Position numbers and translations under genes: made by a program | Origin: Rhodoferax sp. | GTDB taxonomy: Bacteria; Pseudomonadota; Gammaproteobacteria; Burkholderiales; Burkholderiaceae_C | Assembly: GCA_020048795.1 (NCBI GenBank) | Contig: JAIFMA010000146.1 | Location: 1-14,891 of the forward strand | Direction of reading: 5' to 3' | Length of the DNA: 14,891 bases | In this document: positions 7,940 to 14,891 of the stretch, piece after piece | Position numbering within the stretch: the stretch's first letter is position 1 | Layout: every line of letters begins with the position of its first letter | The notes under the pieces: model-generated | The model's input: the letters and a program-made list of their open reading frames with translations, nothing else | Told to the model about the DNA's origin: nothing | The model's database searches: none

Positions 7940-10900
7940 TTTTGGCCATTCAACAAGGCAAGTGCCTCTTCAAACAAAAACTGCTCAAGTAGTTTGCCAA
8001 GTTTTTCGGCAGTCACAAGCCCCAGAGTGTCGGTCAATTCCGGCCGGTGCTGTTCAAAAAACCGCCGTGCGCCCATGTCATCGGCTTCCAGCAGTGATCT
8101 CAAGCTTGCCACCACTCGCAGCCGCTCGGTATGGCTCAATGCGGTGGGCTGGTTTGGCATCGGTATCAAGGCCGGTGTCGGCAGCGCGGCCTGAACCGTG
8201 GCGATGAAAACCGGCAGTTCCAGGGCAAGCTGATCGAGCAAGCCGGTCAGCTCGTTTTGGGACTTGTGTTTGATGGCGCGCTCAAGCGCTGCCGCAAGCT
8301 GTCCGATGGCCAGCGCTCCCACATTGCCGGCGCTGCCTTTCAAGGTATGCGCCGCGCGCTCTGCCGCAGAATAGTCCTGGCGTTCAATGAGGCTTTGCAG
8401 CGTGACCACGGCATCGGCGTGGCCCTCGACAAACAAGGTCAGAACCCGCAAATAGGAAGGCAGTTTGCCGCGTACCAGACGCAAGGCCCCATCCACATCA
8501 AGGCCGGGTACGGCGCGCAGTGCCTGCAAGGATGGCGCATCGGGCGGTGCCTGCAAGCTGGCAGCGGGGGATAGCAAAACCTGGTCGGGCAGCGCAGTCG
8601 GCGGCAACCAACGCAGCAGCGCCTTGACCAGCGCGTCTGGGTCAATCGGTTTGGCCACATGATCATTCATGCCGGCCGACAGGCAGGCCTGCCGATCCTC
8701 GTCAAACACGTTGGCCGTCATGGCCAGAATTGGCACCTGCTGGCGCTCTGGCAGGCTGCGGATGTCGCGCGTGGCCTCCAGACCGTCTTTGCGTGGCATC
8801 TGGATGTCCATCAGGATCAGGTCGTAGCTGACCGCTTTGGCCATGTTGACGGCAATCTCTCCGTCCTGGGCCAGGTCAACCGTCAGGCCCATCTCTGCCA
8901 ACAGGTCAAGGGCTACCGCCTGGTTGATCGGGTTGTCTTCTGCCAGCAACACGCGCCGCCCCTTGAACTGTGCCTGCGCCAGGCTGATGCCGCCTGAAGG
9001 CAGGCGGCGGCGCGTGCTCTGGCCGGTAAACACCTCCGTCAGGGCATCGTAAAGACAGGAAGCCGTTACCGGCTTATGCATCATGCAGGCCACCACACCC
9101 AGGCGCAACAACTCTGCCGGTTGCTCGGCACCATGTCCGAGCATCAGGATGATCTTTGGCGCAGCGGTGCCTGCGGTCTCGCGAATAGCCAGCACGGTCT
9201 GGTTACCCGTCATGTCGGGCATCTGGGCCGCCACCAGCACCAGGTCAAAGGGCATGCCAACCGCCAGTGCCTGTGCGACAGCGGCAATGGCACTCGCGCC
9301 GCTGCAAAGCGCCGTAGCCTGCATGCCAAAGCGCTGCAGCAAGCGCACCAGTACGGTGGAGCTTTGCGGGTGGTCATCCACCACCAGGATGCGCCGCTTC
9401 TCGTCCCCGGCAATCGCCGGATCTGGCACCAGCGCGGATTCGGACTGAAGCGGTGGCACGGCAAACAGTGCCTCCAGGCTGAAAGTGCTGCCCTGGCCCC
9501 ATTCACTGCTCACCCGCACACTGCCACCCATCAGCTCAGCCAGGCGCCGGCAGATCGCCAAACCCAGACCCGTGCCGCCAAATCTGCGCGTGGTCGAAGC
9601 ATCGCCTTGTTCAAAAGCCTGAAACAAACGGGCCTGCTGCTCGACCGACAAGCCGATGCCGCTGTCAGTCACGTCGAACCGAATAACACACCGGGTCAGC
9701 TCGGCCGACAGGTGCCTGGCAGACAAAATCACGTGACCACGTTCCGTGAATTTGACTGCATTGGTGGCAAAGTTGATCAAAATCTGCCCAAGCCGCATGC
9801 GGTCGCCAATCAGGTGGCGCGGTATATCGGGATCAATGTCAATTACCACTTCCAGCCCCTTGCTGGCGGCTTGATCGCCGATCAAGTCGTAAACCGATCG
9901 AAACAGGGCTTCAAGCTCAAAATCAGCAGATTCCAGGGTCAGCTTGCCTGCCTCAATTTTGGAAAAATCGAGAATATCGTTGATGACACCCAGCAAATGC
10001 CGTGCCGATTCGGTGACCTTGTCGAGTTGCCCGATCTGCCGCTGCAACACCGCATCGCGGCGCAGCAAATAGGTCAAGCCAATGATCGCGTTCAGCGGTG
10101 TGCGAATCTCGTGGCTCATGTTGGCCAAAAAAGCACTCTTGGCGCGATTGGCATCTTCGGCCACCACTTTCGCCTCGGCCAGCTCGGCGGTGCGCGCTTG
10201 CACCAACTCTTCGAGGTGATCCCGATGGCGCATCAACTCGTCCTGGGTGCTGCGCCGTTCGGTGATGTCATGGGCCATGCCCAGCACACCGATCAGGCTG
10301 CCATCGGTTGCCAGCATGGGCGTTTTGGTGGTTTCAAACAGCCCACGATACCCATCGGCCTTGAAACTGAGCCACTCTTCATTGATGCTCGGGCTGCCCG
10401 CTTGCGCCGCCAGACGGTCATTTGTCCGAAAAAAGTCTGCTGTCTGCCGGTCGACAAAGTCATAGTCGGTCTTGCCCAGAATCTCGGACTCTTTGGCACC
10501 ATACAAACGCTCAAAGGGTGGGTTGCAGGCCAGATAAACCCCTTGCGCATCCTTGAGCCAGATCAGCGCCGGGATGGTGGCGACCAAGGTGCGCATCTGC
10601 GCCTGTTCGAACTCCAGGGTACCCAGCGTGTGGCGCAGATGGTTCTGGGATTTGAGCAGTTGGCGCTCGATGCGACCGGTCAGATAGAACATCACGGCGG
10701 CAAACAACGCCAAAGCAAAAAACGAGGTCAGCGACACCAGCACCAGCAAGCGGCTGGTTTGCCCGAGTTGCTGGTCGCTCTGGCCACGAACACGATCATT
10801 GAGCTGCTTCAGGTCATCCAGCAAGAAATTTTGCCGCTGTTGCAAAAAATCAATGGAATTCACCAGGGTGCGCACTGCCACGTAATATTCGCCGGCTTCG

Positions 10901-11337
10901 TTGGCGTTCAGACCCTCGCCAAAGCGGCGCAGCAGCGACTTCTCCATCAGACTGCCCTCGCTGAACACCGGGCTCAAGAACTGATGCCCCATCTCGTCAA
11001 TTTCAATGCGTATCGACTTCCAGGCCGTGTCAATGGCCAGCATTTCTGTCGGAAACGCCTGCCGCAGCCCTGGCAACTTGGCTTCAAACTCATCAACAGA
11101 GGCCACCCACTGTTGCCGCTGTTTGGTCAACTCGGGGGTGGAAAGCAGGCGCTCGGTGTGGTATTTCAGCGCCAATACCGACTTGTAAGAGTCATCCACG
11201 GCCCGTTGGCGCGCCACAACGGCACCGTAGTCGAAGATCAGGTAAGCCACCGTGATGCCGCTGATCAGGGCCCCCACAATCAGCAACCCGAACCCATACA
11301 AAGACAGGGTTCGAATGCTCAGTTGCGCCAATCGCAC
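7936..11337 (-). CDS. hybrid sensor histidine kinase (TM-PAS-HisKA-HATPase-REC-REC-HPt)
   Basis: Membrane sensor kinase of 1133 residues. Order: TM1 (about 12-34), a helical periplasmic domain (about 36-196), TM2 (about 197-219), a PAS domain (about 248-362, ending MAHDITERR), a coiled coil, HisKA with phosphorylatable His409 (NMSHEIRTPLN), HATPase (N box around 522-530, DSGIGL at 558-563, GGTGLGL at 587-593), receiver 1 (about 649-770), receiver 2 (about 795-912: Asp844, Thr874, Lys896), and an HPt domain with His997 (AAHTLKGSAGNVGA). A helical tail follows. Receiver 1 keeps Asp654-Asp655 and Lys755 but has Ala703 where the phosphoacceptor Asp belongs, so it probably cannot be phosphorylated. 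The start is GTG, 13 bases after the stop of the binding-protein gene and without a clear ribosome site, suggesting coupled translation. The periplasmic domain may contact the binding protein encoded just upstream (inference). Confidence 0.93.
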   Translation of the reverse strand: MRLAQLSIRTLSLYGFGLLIVGALISGITVAYLIFDYGAVVARQRAVDDSYKSVLALKYHTERLLSTPELTKQRQQWVASVDEFEAKLPGLRQAFPTEMLAIDTAWKSIRIEIDEMGHQFLSPVFSEGSLMEKSLLRRFGEGLNANEAGEYYVAVRTLVNSIDFLQQRQNFLLDDLKQLNDRVRGQSDQQLGQTSRLLVLVSLTSFFALALFAAVMFYLTGRIERQLLKSQNHLRHTLGTLEFEQAQMRTLVATIPALIWLKDAQGVYLACNPPFERLYGAKESEILGKTDYDFVDRQTADFFRTNDRLAAQAGSPSINEEWLSFKADGYRGLFETTKTPMLATDGSLIGVLGMAHDITERRSTQDELMRHRDHLEELVQARTAELAEAKVVAEDANRAKSAFLANMSHEIRTPLNAIIGLTYLLRRDAVLQRQIGQLDKVTESARHLLGVINDILDFSKIEAGKLTLESADFELEALFRSVYDLIGDQAASKGLEVVIDIDPDIPRHLIGDRMRLGQILINFATNAVKFTERGHVILSARHLSAELTRCVIRFDVTDSGIGLSVEQQARLFQAFEQGDASTTRRFGGTGLGLAICRRLAELMGGSVRVSSEWGQGSTFSLEALFAVPPLQSESALVPDPAIAGDEKRRILVVDDHPQSSTVLVRLLQRFGMQATALCSGASAIAAVAQALAVGMPFDLVLVAAQMPDMTGNQTVLAIRETAGTAAPKIILMLGHGAEQPAELLRLGVVACMMHKPVTASCLYDALTEVFTGQSTRRRLPSGGISLAQAQFKGRRVLLAEDNPINQAVALDLLAEMGLTVDLAQDGEIAVNMAKAVSYDLILMDIQMPRKDGLEATRDIRSLPERQQVPILAMTANVFDEDRQACLSAGMNDHVAKPIDPDALVKALLRWLPPTALPDQVLLSPAASLQAPPDAPSLQALRAVPGLDVDGALRLVRGKLPSYLRVLTLFVEGHADAVVTLQSLIERQDYSAAERAAHTLKGSAGNVGALAIGQLAAALERAIKHKSQNELTGLLDQLALELPVFIATVQAALPTPALIPMPNQPTALSHTERLRVVASLRSLLEADDMGARRFFEQHRPELTDTLGLVTAEKLGKLLEQFLFEEALALLNGQK

Positions 11338-11350
11338 AGTGCGTGCCGGG

Positions 11351-12832
11351 TTATTTGCCCACGTTCAGCGATGCCTGGTAATAAGCGATCTGCTTGTCGC
11401 GGCCCAGCCGGTCGGTGATTTTTTCCCACTGGGCGGCCGCCTGGTCAAGCGCCCTGGCCACTGACAACTCACCGCTGACGGCCTTGAAAACAAACGCGTC
11501 AAACACCTGGTAATACTCACCGGCACCCGGAATGGTGATGTCGTACACCACATTCGGTTTGGACAGCGACCTGGTGATTTCCTCCAGGTAGGCTTTGGCG
11601 GACTCGGTCGAAAAGCCCGACTGGTTCCAGGCCTCGGGGTGATCAAAGTGCGACTTGCGCGACGGGTTGACGGCGGTGCCGCTCATGGCTGTCATTTTCT
11701 TGGTCAGCTCCGGGGAGGTCATGTGCGCGGCAAACTCAAAAGCCAGTGCCTTGTTTTTGGAAGCCTTGCTGACAAAAAATGTCCAGTTGCCACTGATCGA
11801 AGACACCTGATTGGGGCGTTGGTCCCATTGGCCGGTCAGGCTGTTGAACACCTGCGTGCTGCCGGGAATCTGGGCATAACCAATTTTGTCCTTGATCACC
11901 GACGAAGGCGCGTTGACGGCGTGCACACCCATGTCGGCCCAGTCAATCGCCATGGCGGTCTGGCCGTTGACAAAGCTGTTGCGCACATCGTGGCCGGCAA
12001 AATTGGCCATGCCCGGAGGACCAAACTTCAGGGTGTCAATCCAGATCCCCAGTGCCCGCGCAAAGCCGGGGTTGTTGATGCGGGGTTTCAGGGTTTTCGG
12101 ATCGAAATAATAGGCCGGGTCATCCGGATGTTTGGCGTGGGCTGCCGCCTGGGCAAAAAATTGCAGCATCGAGATATCGCCCTTGACCCGGTTGCCGGCC
12201 ATGCCGTAGTCAGGCTTGCCGTCACCGCTCCAGTCCCAGCCGGTAAAAAACTCGGCCACGTCACGATAGGCTTTCCAGGTGGCCGGCGGGGCCAGATCGT
12301 ATTTGTATTTTTTCTTGAAGCGTGCCTGGTAGTCCGGGTTGGCAAACAAATCCTTGCGGTAATACAGGTTGATGCAATCGCCGTCGTAGGGCAAACCGTA
12401 GGCCACGTTGTTCCAGGACAGCACGGTGTTGCGGTAGATCGGCAACACGTCGTCCCAATTGATTTTTTTCTTGATGGCATCGGGCACCGGTTCAATATGG
12501 TCACCGCTGAGCAAGGTGCCGCTCCACATGGAAATGGCCACATAGATGTCGAAGTTGGCATCGGGCGATTTGATCGACTGGTCAATCTTCTCGATGGTCT
12601 CGTTCCAGCCCGGTGTCAGTACCCGTACTTTGGCACCAGTGCGGGCCTCAAACCCGGCGACCTCATCAAGGATGGGGCCGCGAATCAGGCGGGCATCGAG
12701 CTTGGGCACAATGACCGAAATCGACTGGCCTTCAAACGGCCGGGTGGCTGGTTTGGCCGTCGGTTCTACGGCTTTTTCACCGCAACCCGACAGCAGCAGA
12801 AAACTCAATGCGGACAGTGCAAACAGTTTCAC
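11351..12832 (-). CDS. extracellular solute-binding protein, family 1, lipoprotein
   Basis: Periplasmic binding protein of the ABC sugar type (SBP_bac_1, MalE-like), 493 residues from the GTG at 12832. The frame stays open to 13129, but the start is fixed by GAGG eight bases before this GTG and by the lipoprotein signal that begins there: KLFALSALSFLLLSGC, lipobox LSGC with Cys17 as the lipidated residue; Gly at +2 does not signal inner-membrane retention. Family features include GPILDEVAGFEARTGAKVRV (52-71), NNVAYGLPYDGD (141-152), NGQTAMAIDWADMG (289-302) and the C-terminal FEFAAHMTS region. Residues 200-208 (DWSGDGKPD) resemble a calcium-binding EF-hand/dockerin loop. No permease or ATPase gene is present; the next genes are a hybrid kinase and a response regulator, so a sensory role in ligand presentation is plausible. 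The ligand is unknown, probably a carbohydrate or polyol. Confidence 0.9.
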   Translation of the reverse strand: MKLFALSALSFLLLSGCGEKAVEPTAKPATRPFEGQSISVIVPKLDARLIRGPILDEVAGFEARTGAKVRVLTPGWNETIEKIDQSIKSPDANFDIYVAISMWSGTLLSGDHIEPVPDAIKKKINWDDVLPIYRNTVLSWNNVAYGLPYDGDCINLYYRKDLFANPDYQARFKKKYKYDLAPPATWKAYRDVAEFFTGWDWSGDGKPDYGMAGNRVKGDISMLQFFAQAAAHAKHPDDPAYYFDPKTLKPRINNPGFARALGIWIDTLKFGPPGMANFAGHDVRNSFVNGQTAMAIDWADMGVHAVNAPSSVIKDKIGYAQIPGSTQVFNSLTGQWDQRPNQVSSISGNWTFFVSKASKNKALAFEFAAHMTSPELTKKMTAMSGTAVNPSRKSHFDHPEAWNQSGFSTESAKAYLEEITRSLSKPNVVYDITIPGAGEYYQVFDAFVFKAVSGELSVARALDQAAAQWEKITDRLGRDKQIAYYQASLNVGK

Positions 12833-12840
12833 GATGAAAT

Positions 12841-12846
12841 CCTCGT
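12841..12846 (-). promoter_or_regulatory. ribosome binding site of the solute-binding protein gene
   Basis: ACGAGG on the minus strand, with its last base 8 bases before GTG 12832. It decides the start over the much longer open frame that runs to 13129. Confidence 0.6.
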
Positions 12847-12889
12847 AAATTATCCAGACACCAAAAAAGTCAACGACTTGCCTGGCGCT

Positions 12890-12902
12890 GCCTAGTTTAG
12901 GC
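12890..12902. promoter_or_regulatory. small inverted repeat upstream of the signalling operon
   Basis: GCCTA-GTT-TAGGC, a perfect 5-bp dyad about 58 bp before the GTG of the solute-binding protein gene. Its position would suit an operator or 5' hairpin, but the dyad is short enough to occur by chance, and no convincing promoter accompanies it. Confidence 0.25.
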
Positions 12903-13239
12903 CCGGCCTTGGCGCTTCGGTATTGATCTGCAACAAGCAAAACGCACACATCTGCAATGAACCACGGGTCGGCCAACTGATATCGGCGGGGCGCGCCATC
13001 GCGTCCTTGCCATCGCTTGCCATGCGGTTGAGGAGCATCGGCAGCACCGGGTTTACCCAAGGTCAGAGTTCCTGATCCGCCAGGAAAGTGATTTGGCACA
13101 CTGTCCCGGGTTTTTGGACCTGGTCGCAACGGCGGCAGGCGCGAATCTCGGCTGGTGCCCCTTTTTTCAAATCAGCCACCGGCTGTGGCTATTTCGATAG
13201 CCGGATTCCAGTCGCTGCCAATCACCGTCGGCACAGTGA

Positions 13240-13320
13240 TGTTGGGGTCGGATCCCGATTCGAGCCACTACGGCTGCTGATATCAGATGCGTCAAACCGA
13301 ATTGGGCTCAGACCCCAATA
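13240..13320. repeat. REP-like inverted repeat, intergenic
   Basis: Arms 13240-13262 and 13298-13320 are inverted complements at 19 of 23 positions around a 35-base spacer. The arm core TTGGGGTC with trailing GATTCG/AATTCG is the same type as the arms at 534-610 in hrpA (ATTGGGGTCAGAGTC). An extragenic palindromic repeat or a small non-autonomous element remnant are both possible. Confidence 0.65.
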
Positions 13321-13474
13321 TCACGGCATGATGCCACCAGTGGTATCAAACCAATAGCTGCCAACGCTTTCTGTATAAGCGCTACAGCCTGATTTGGCAT
13401 AAATTTCCGGCAAATCGGTGGGCCTGCCCGGGCCACTATCCGCGGCGGGAATGCTGTCACGCCAACCCGAATAA

Positions 13475-13529
13475 ACTATATTTTTGATAGCTGCTAGCGC
13501 ATACCCGGCGTGCGCTGGAGCCATTTTTT
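13475..13529 (-). repeat. dispersed repeat, copy C, intergenic
   Basis: It contains TTTTTGATAGCTGCTAGCGC followed after 11 bases by GCGCTGGAGCC and a T-run, the form I recall as abundant between Comamonadaceae genes. The reverse complement aligns without gaps over 55 bases to copy A in hrpA. AGCGC/GCGCT arms can form a hairpin, and it sits just downstream of the Hsp70-family gene stop; on the minus strand A-rich sequence, not a U-run, follows the stem, so a terminator role is doubtful. Confidence 0.7.
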
Positions 13530-13538
13530 ATAGATAAA

Positions 13539-14891
13539 TCAGGTGATCAGCGTCAAGCCCGGCGGCAGGGCTTCACCAAACATGCGGCGTTCGGTGGCAG
13601 CATCCAGCGTCACGCGCTGTTGCAGCATCTGTTGCCACAGAGTCGGTACCTTGAGGGCTGGCAGCCGGGCGCTGATGCGGCTGCGCAAGGCGGGCGACAG
13701 GTCGCGGGTGCGGTCGTCGGTGACGCGGGCAGTCAAGCGCCAGCAGCACTTCAATCCAGGCGCTGGCGGTCTCAGGCGGCACCACGTCGTGGCTGTGGCC
13801 GTAAAGCGGCTCGCGCGCGCCGATGCGGCCCAGCGCCCACAGTGTCAGGCTGGCGTCGCCCAGCGGGGCCGGGTCGGCGCTTTTGCTGGCACTGGACAGC
13901 GATTTGTGCAGGCGCGCCAGCAGCCAGTCACCGATCTCTTGTTTGTAATCCACCGGGATGCGCTCCAGCGAGGCCCCCAGGCGCAGCATGTCGTCGTCGC
14001 TGCCCTTGACAGGTGGGGTGGTGCCGGCCAGCGGACCGCGCTCGTTGCTGTGCAGGTTGTAGCCAAAGTCGTCGAGCAGGCGCAGTTGCTCGGGAGCGGC
14101 CAGGCCACCGGCCACGCGCCGCCACAGGGTCCACCACTCGGTGCAGACTTGTTTGTCCTTGCTGTGTTGTACGCCCGCCGCAAACTGGGCCCACAGTTGC
14201 TGTAGCCGCCAGGCATCGAGCGGGTCGCCAAAGCCGGGGCGCAAGCAGAAGCCGGCCAGGTTGAGCCACACCCGTTCGTGTTCCACCGAACGTTTGCGCC
14301 CGCGTACGTGCAGCCACAGGGCATCGAACAGCTGGCGCAACTCGGGCGTGGCCCAGCCACTGCGCTCACCCAGCACCTGCTCCAGTTGCAGACGCAGTTG
14401 TTTGACCTCTTTGGTCGGCAGCGCCGGGCCACTGGCGGCAAAAACATGCTGAATTTTTTGCCGCGCCTGCGCCAGGCGTGTTGCCGACGGCAGCGTGGGC
14501 GCGCTGTCTGCGCTGGTGCAGGCAGCCCGGACTGCAGTCGCATCAGCCGACATCGAGGCCGCCGAAGTGGGCCCCCTGGCCTGATCAAGATTCGAAGCAT
14601 TGGCCACCGCGGCAGGGCTGGCGTGATGGCGCAGGTCAAACGCCAGCAGCCAGCGCGTTTGGCTGTCGGCGAGGCTTTCACAATGCACCTCCAGTGTGCC
14701 CACTTCTGTCAACGTGGTCACCAGCTGGACCGGGATTTCTTTCAATTTATTTAAGACTTTTTGGCCTTCAGCCCTTACCTCGTCTTCGCTGGTAGCTTCC
14801 AATACTGTAGCAATAGGCGGCAACTGGACAAACCTGGGATCCGCCAGACTGGTCTGCTGGCCGAGTTCAAAGGGCGTGTACTCAGCCGCAT
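13539..14891 (-). pseudogene. Hsp70 family protein, C-terminal part, frameshifted (5' end outside window)
   Basis: C-terminal half of a large DnaK-like Hsp70-family protein of the type with a DUF3731 extension; the ATPase domain lies outside the window. The frame is open to the window edge (AAEYTPFELGQQTSLADPRF then VQLPPIATVLEA), so the TTG at 14823 is not the start. The body runs through WLLAFDLRHHASPAA, LRQLFDALWLHVRGRKRSVE and FGYNLHSNERGPLAGTTPP to SAWIEVLLALD near 13730-13765. There the conserved ending ARVTDDRTRDLSPALR...ERRMFGEALPPGLTLIT continues in another frame, to TGA at 13539-13541. The unshifted frame runs on through proline- and arginine-rich nonsense to 13573. Relatives, as I recall, have a longer segment between LLALD and ARV, so a deletion with frameshift is likely; a sequencing error is the alternative. 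The repeat at 14757-14815 lies inside the coding sequence. Confidence 0.78.
14757..14815 (+). repeat. dispersed repeat, copy B, in frame in the Hsp70-family gene
   Basis: It aligns without gaps to copy A (33 of 50 positions from base 14766; shared blocks CTTCAGCCCTT, CGCTGG, AGCT and GTAGCAAT-like). It is read antisense by the host gene, giving about TVLEATSEDEVRAEGQKVLN between the conserved PPIAT and VQLVTTLTEVGTLEVHC segments. The frame is retained. Confidence 0.55.

Larger units (their letters stand above)
12833..13538. other. 706-bp intergenic stretch upstream of the signalling operon
   Basis: It must contain the promoter of the operon, which I cannot place. It holds the small dyad at 12890-12902, the REP-like inverted repeat at 13240-13320 and dispersed repeat copy C at 13475-13529. 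A minus-strand frame at 13321-13524 could encode 67 residues (ending GSYWFDTTGGIMP), but its first 16 or so codons lie inside copy C and the rest matches nothing I know; it may be a gene relic. A hairpin AGCCAC/GTGGCT lies at 13174-13190. Confidence 0.6.

Noticed and set aside
9076..11418. 780-codon plus-strand open frame
   Set aside because: Antisense to the hybrid kinase, whose domains are unmistakable; the translation is rich in Gln, His and Gly without domains.
12854..12876. TTGACT with TAATTT as promoter of the signalling operon (minus strand)
   Set aside because: The spacer is only 15 bases, and transcription would start in or beyond the ribosome binding site of the first gene.
11639..12895. 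418-codon plus-strand open frame
   Set aside because: Antisense shadow of the solute-binding protein gene, which has a lipoprotein signal and ribosome site.
13321..13524. 67-codon minus-strand open frame as a gene
   Set aside because: Its first codons are repeat copy C, no clear ribosome site, and no recognisable family; kept only as a possible relic.
1..14891. CRISPR array, rRNA or tRNA genes, insertion sequences with transposase
   Set aside because: No regularly spaced direct repeats, no tRNA or rRNA-like stretches and no transposase frames were seen in a visual reading.

Overview
The window looks like chromosomal DNA of a betaproteobacterium, most likely family Comamonadaceae (Rhodoferax/Polaromonas-like). 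This rests on the style of the HrpA, Hsp70-family and hybrid-kinase proteins, the high GC content, and a short dispersed repeat (core resembling TAGCTGCTAGCGC) that I associate from memory with Comamonadaceae genomes. The assignment is inference; no database was searched.

Layout. Bases 1-2961 (+) hold the C-terminal three quarters of the DEAH-box RNA helicase HrpA, cut by the window edge. Its coding sequence carries two foreign-looking repeats in frame: a REP-like inverted repeat at 534-610 and a dispersed repeat at 1997-2055. Bases 3226-4440 (+) encode a group A FAD-dependent aromatic-ring monooxygenase. Convergent to it, 4575-5963 (-) encodes a membrane diguanylate cyclase with a periplasmic solute-binding sensor domain. 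About 700 bp without an intact gene follow (6108-6817); they include short coding-like minus-strand pieces, perhaps a decayed gene, and a hairpin repeat.

Bases 12832 down to 6818 (-) form a tight three-gene signalling operon: a lipoprotein sugar-type solute-binding protein (11351-12832), a 1133-residue hybrid histidine kinase (7936-11337) and a response regulator with an HD-GYP c-di-GMP phosphodiesterase output (6818-7939). The kinase and regulator genes overlap by ATGA. No ABC permease or ATPase gene is present, so the binding protein may act as a ligand-sensing partner of the kinase rather than as transport machinery. The first receiver of the kinase lacks the phosphoacceptor aspartate (Ala703). 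With the nearby diguanylate cyclase, the region carries both synthesis and breakdown of c-di-GMP.

Bases 12833-13538 are a second 700-bp stretch without a credible gene, containing a REP-like inverted repeat (13240-13320) of the same family as the one in hrpA, and a copy of the dispersed repeat (13475-13529). Bases 13539-14891 (-) are the C-terminal half of a large Hsp70-family protein whose last roughly 65 residues lie in a different frame, so it appears frameshifted. It also carries the dispersed repeat within its coding sequence (14757-14815).

The most unusual signals are the in-frame coding insertions of short repeats in two housekeeping-type genes, and the binding-protein/hybrid-kinase/HD-GYP operon.
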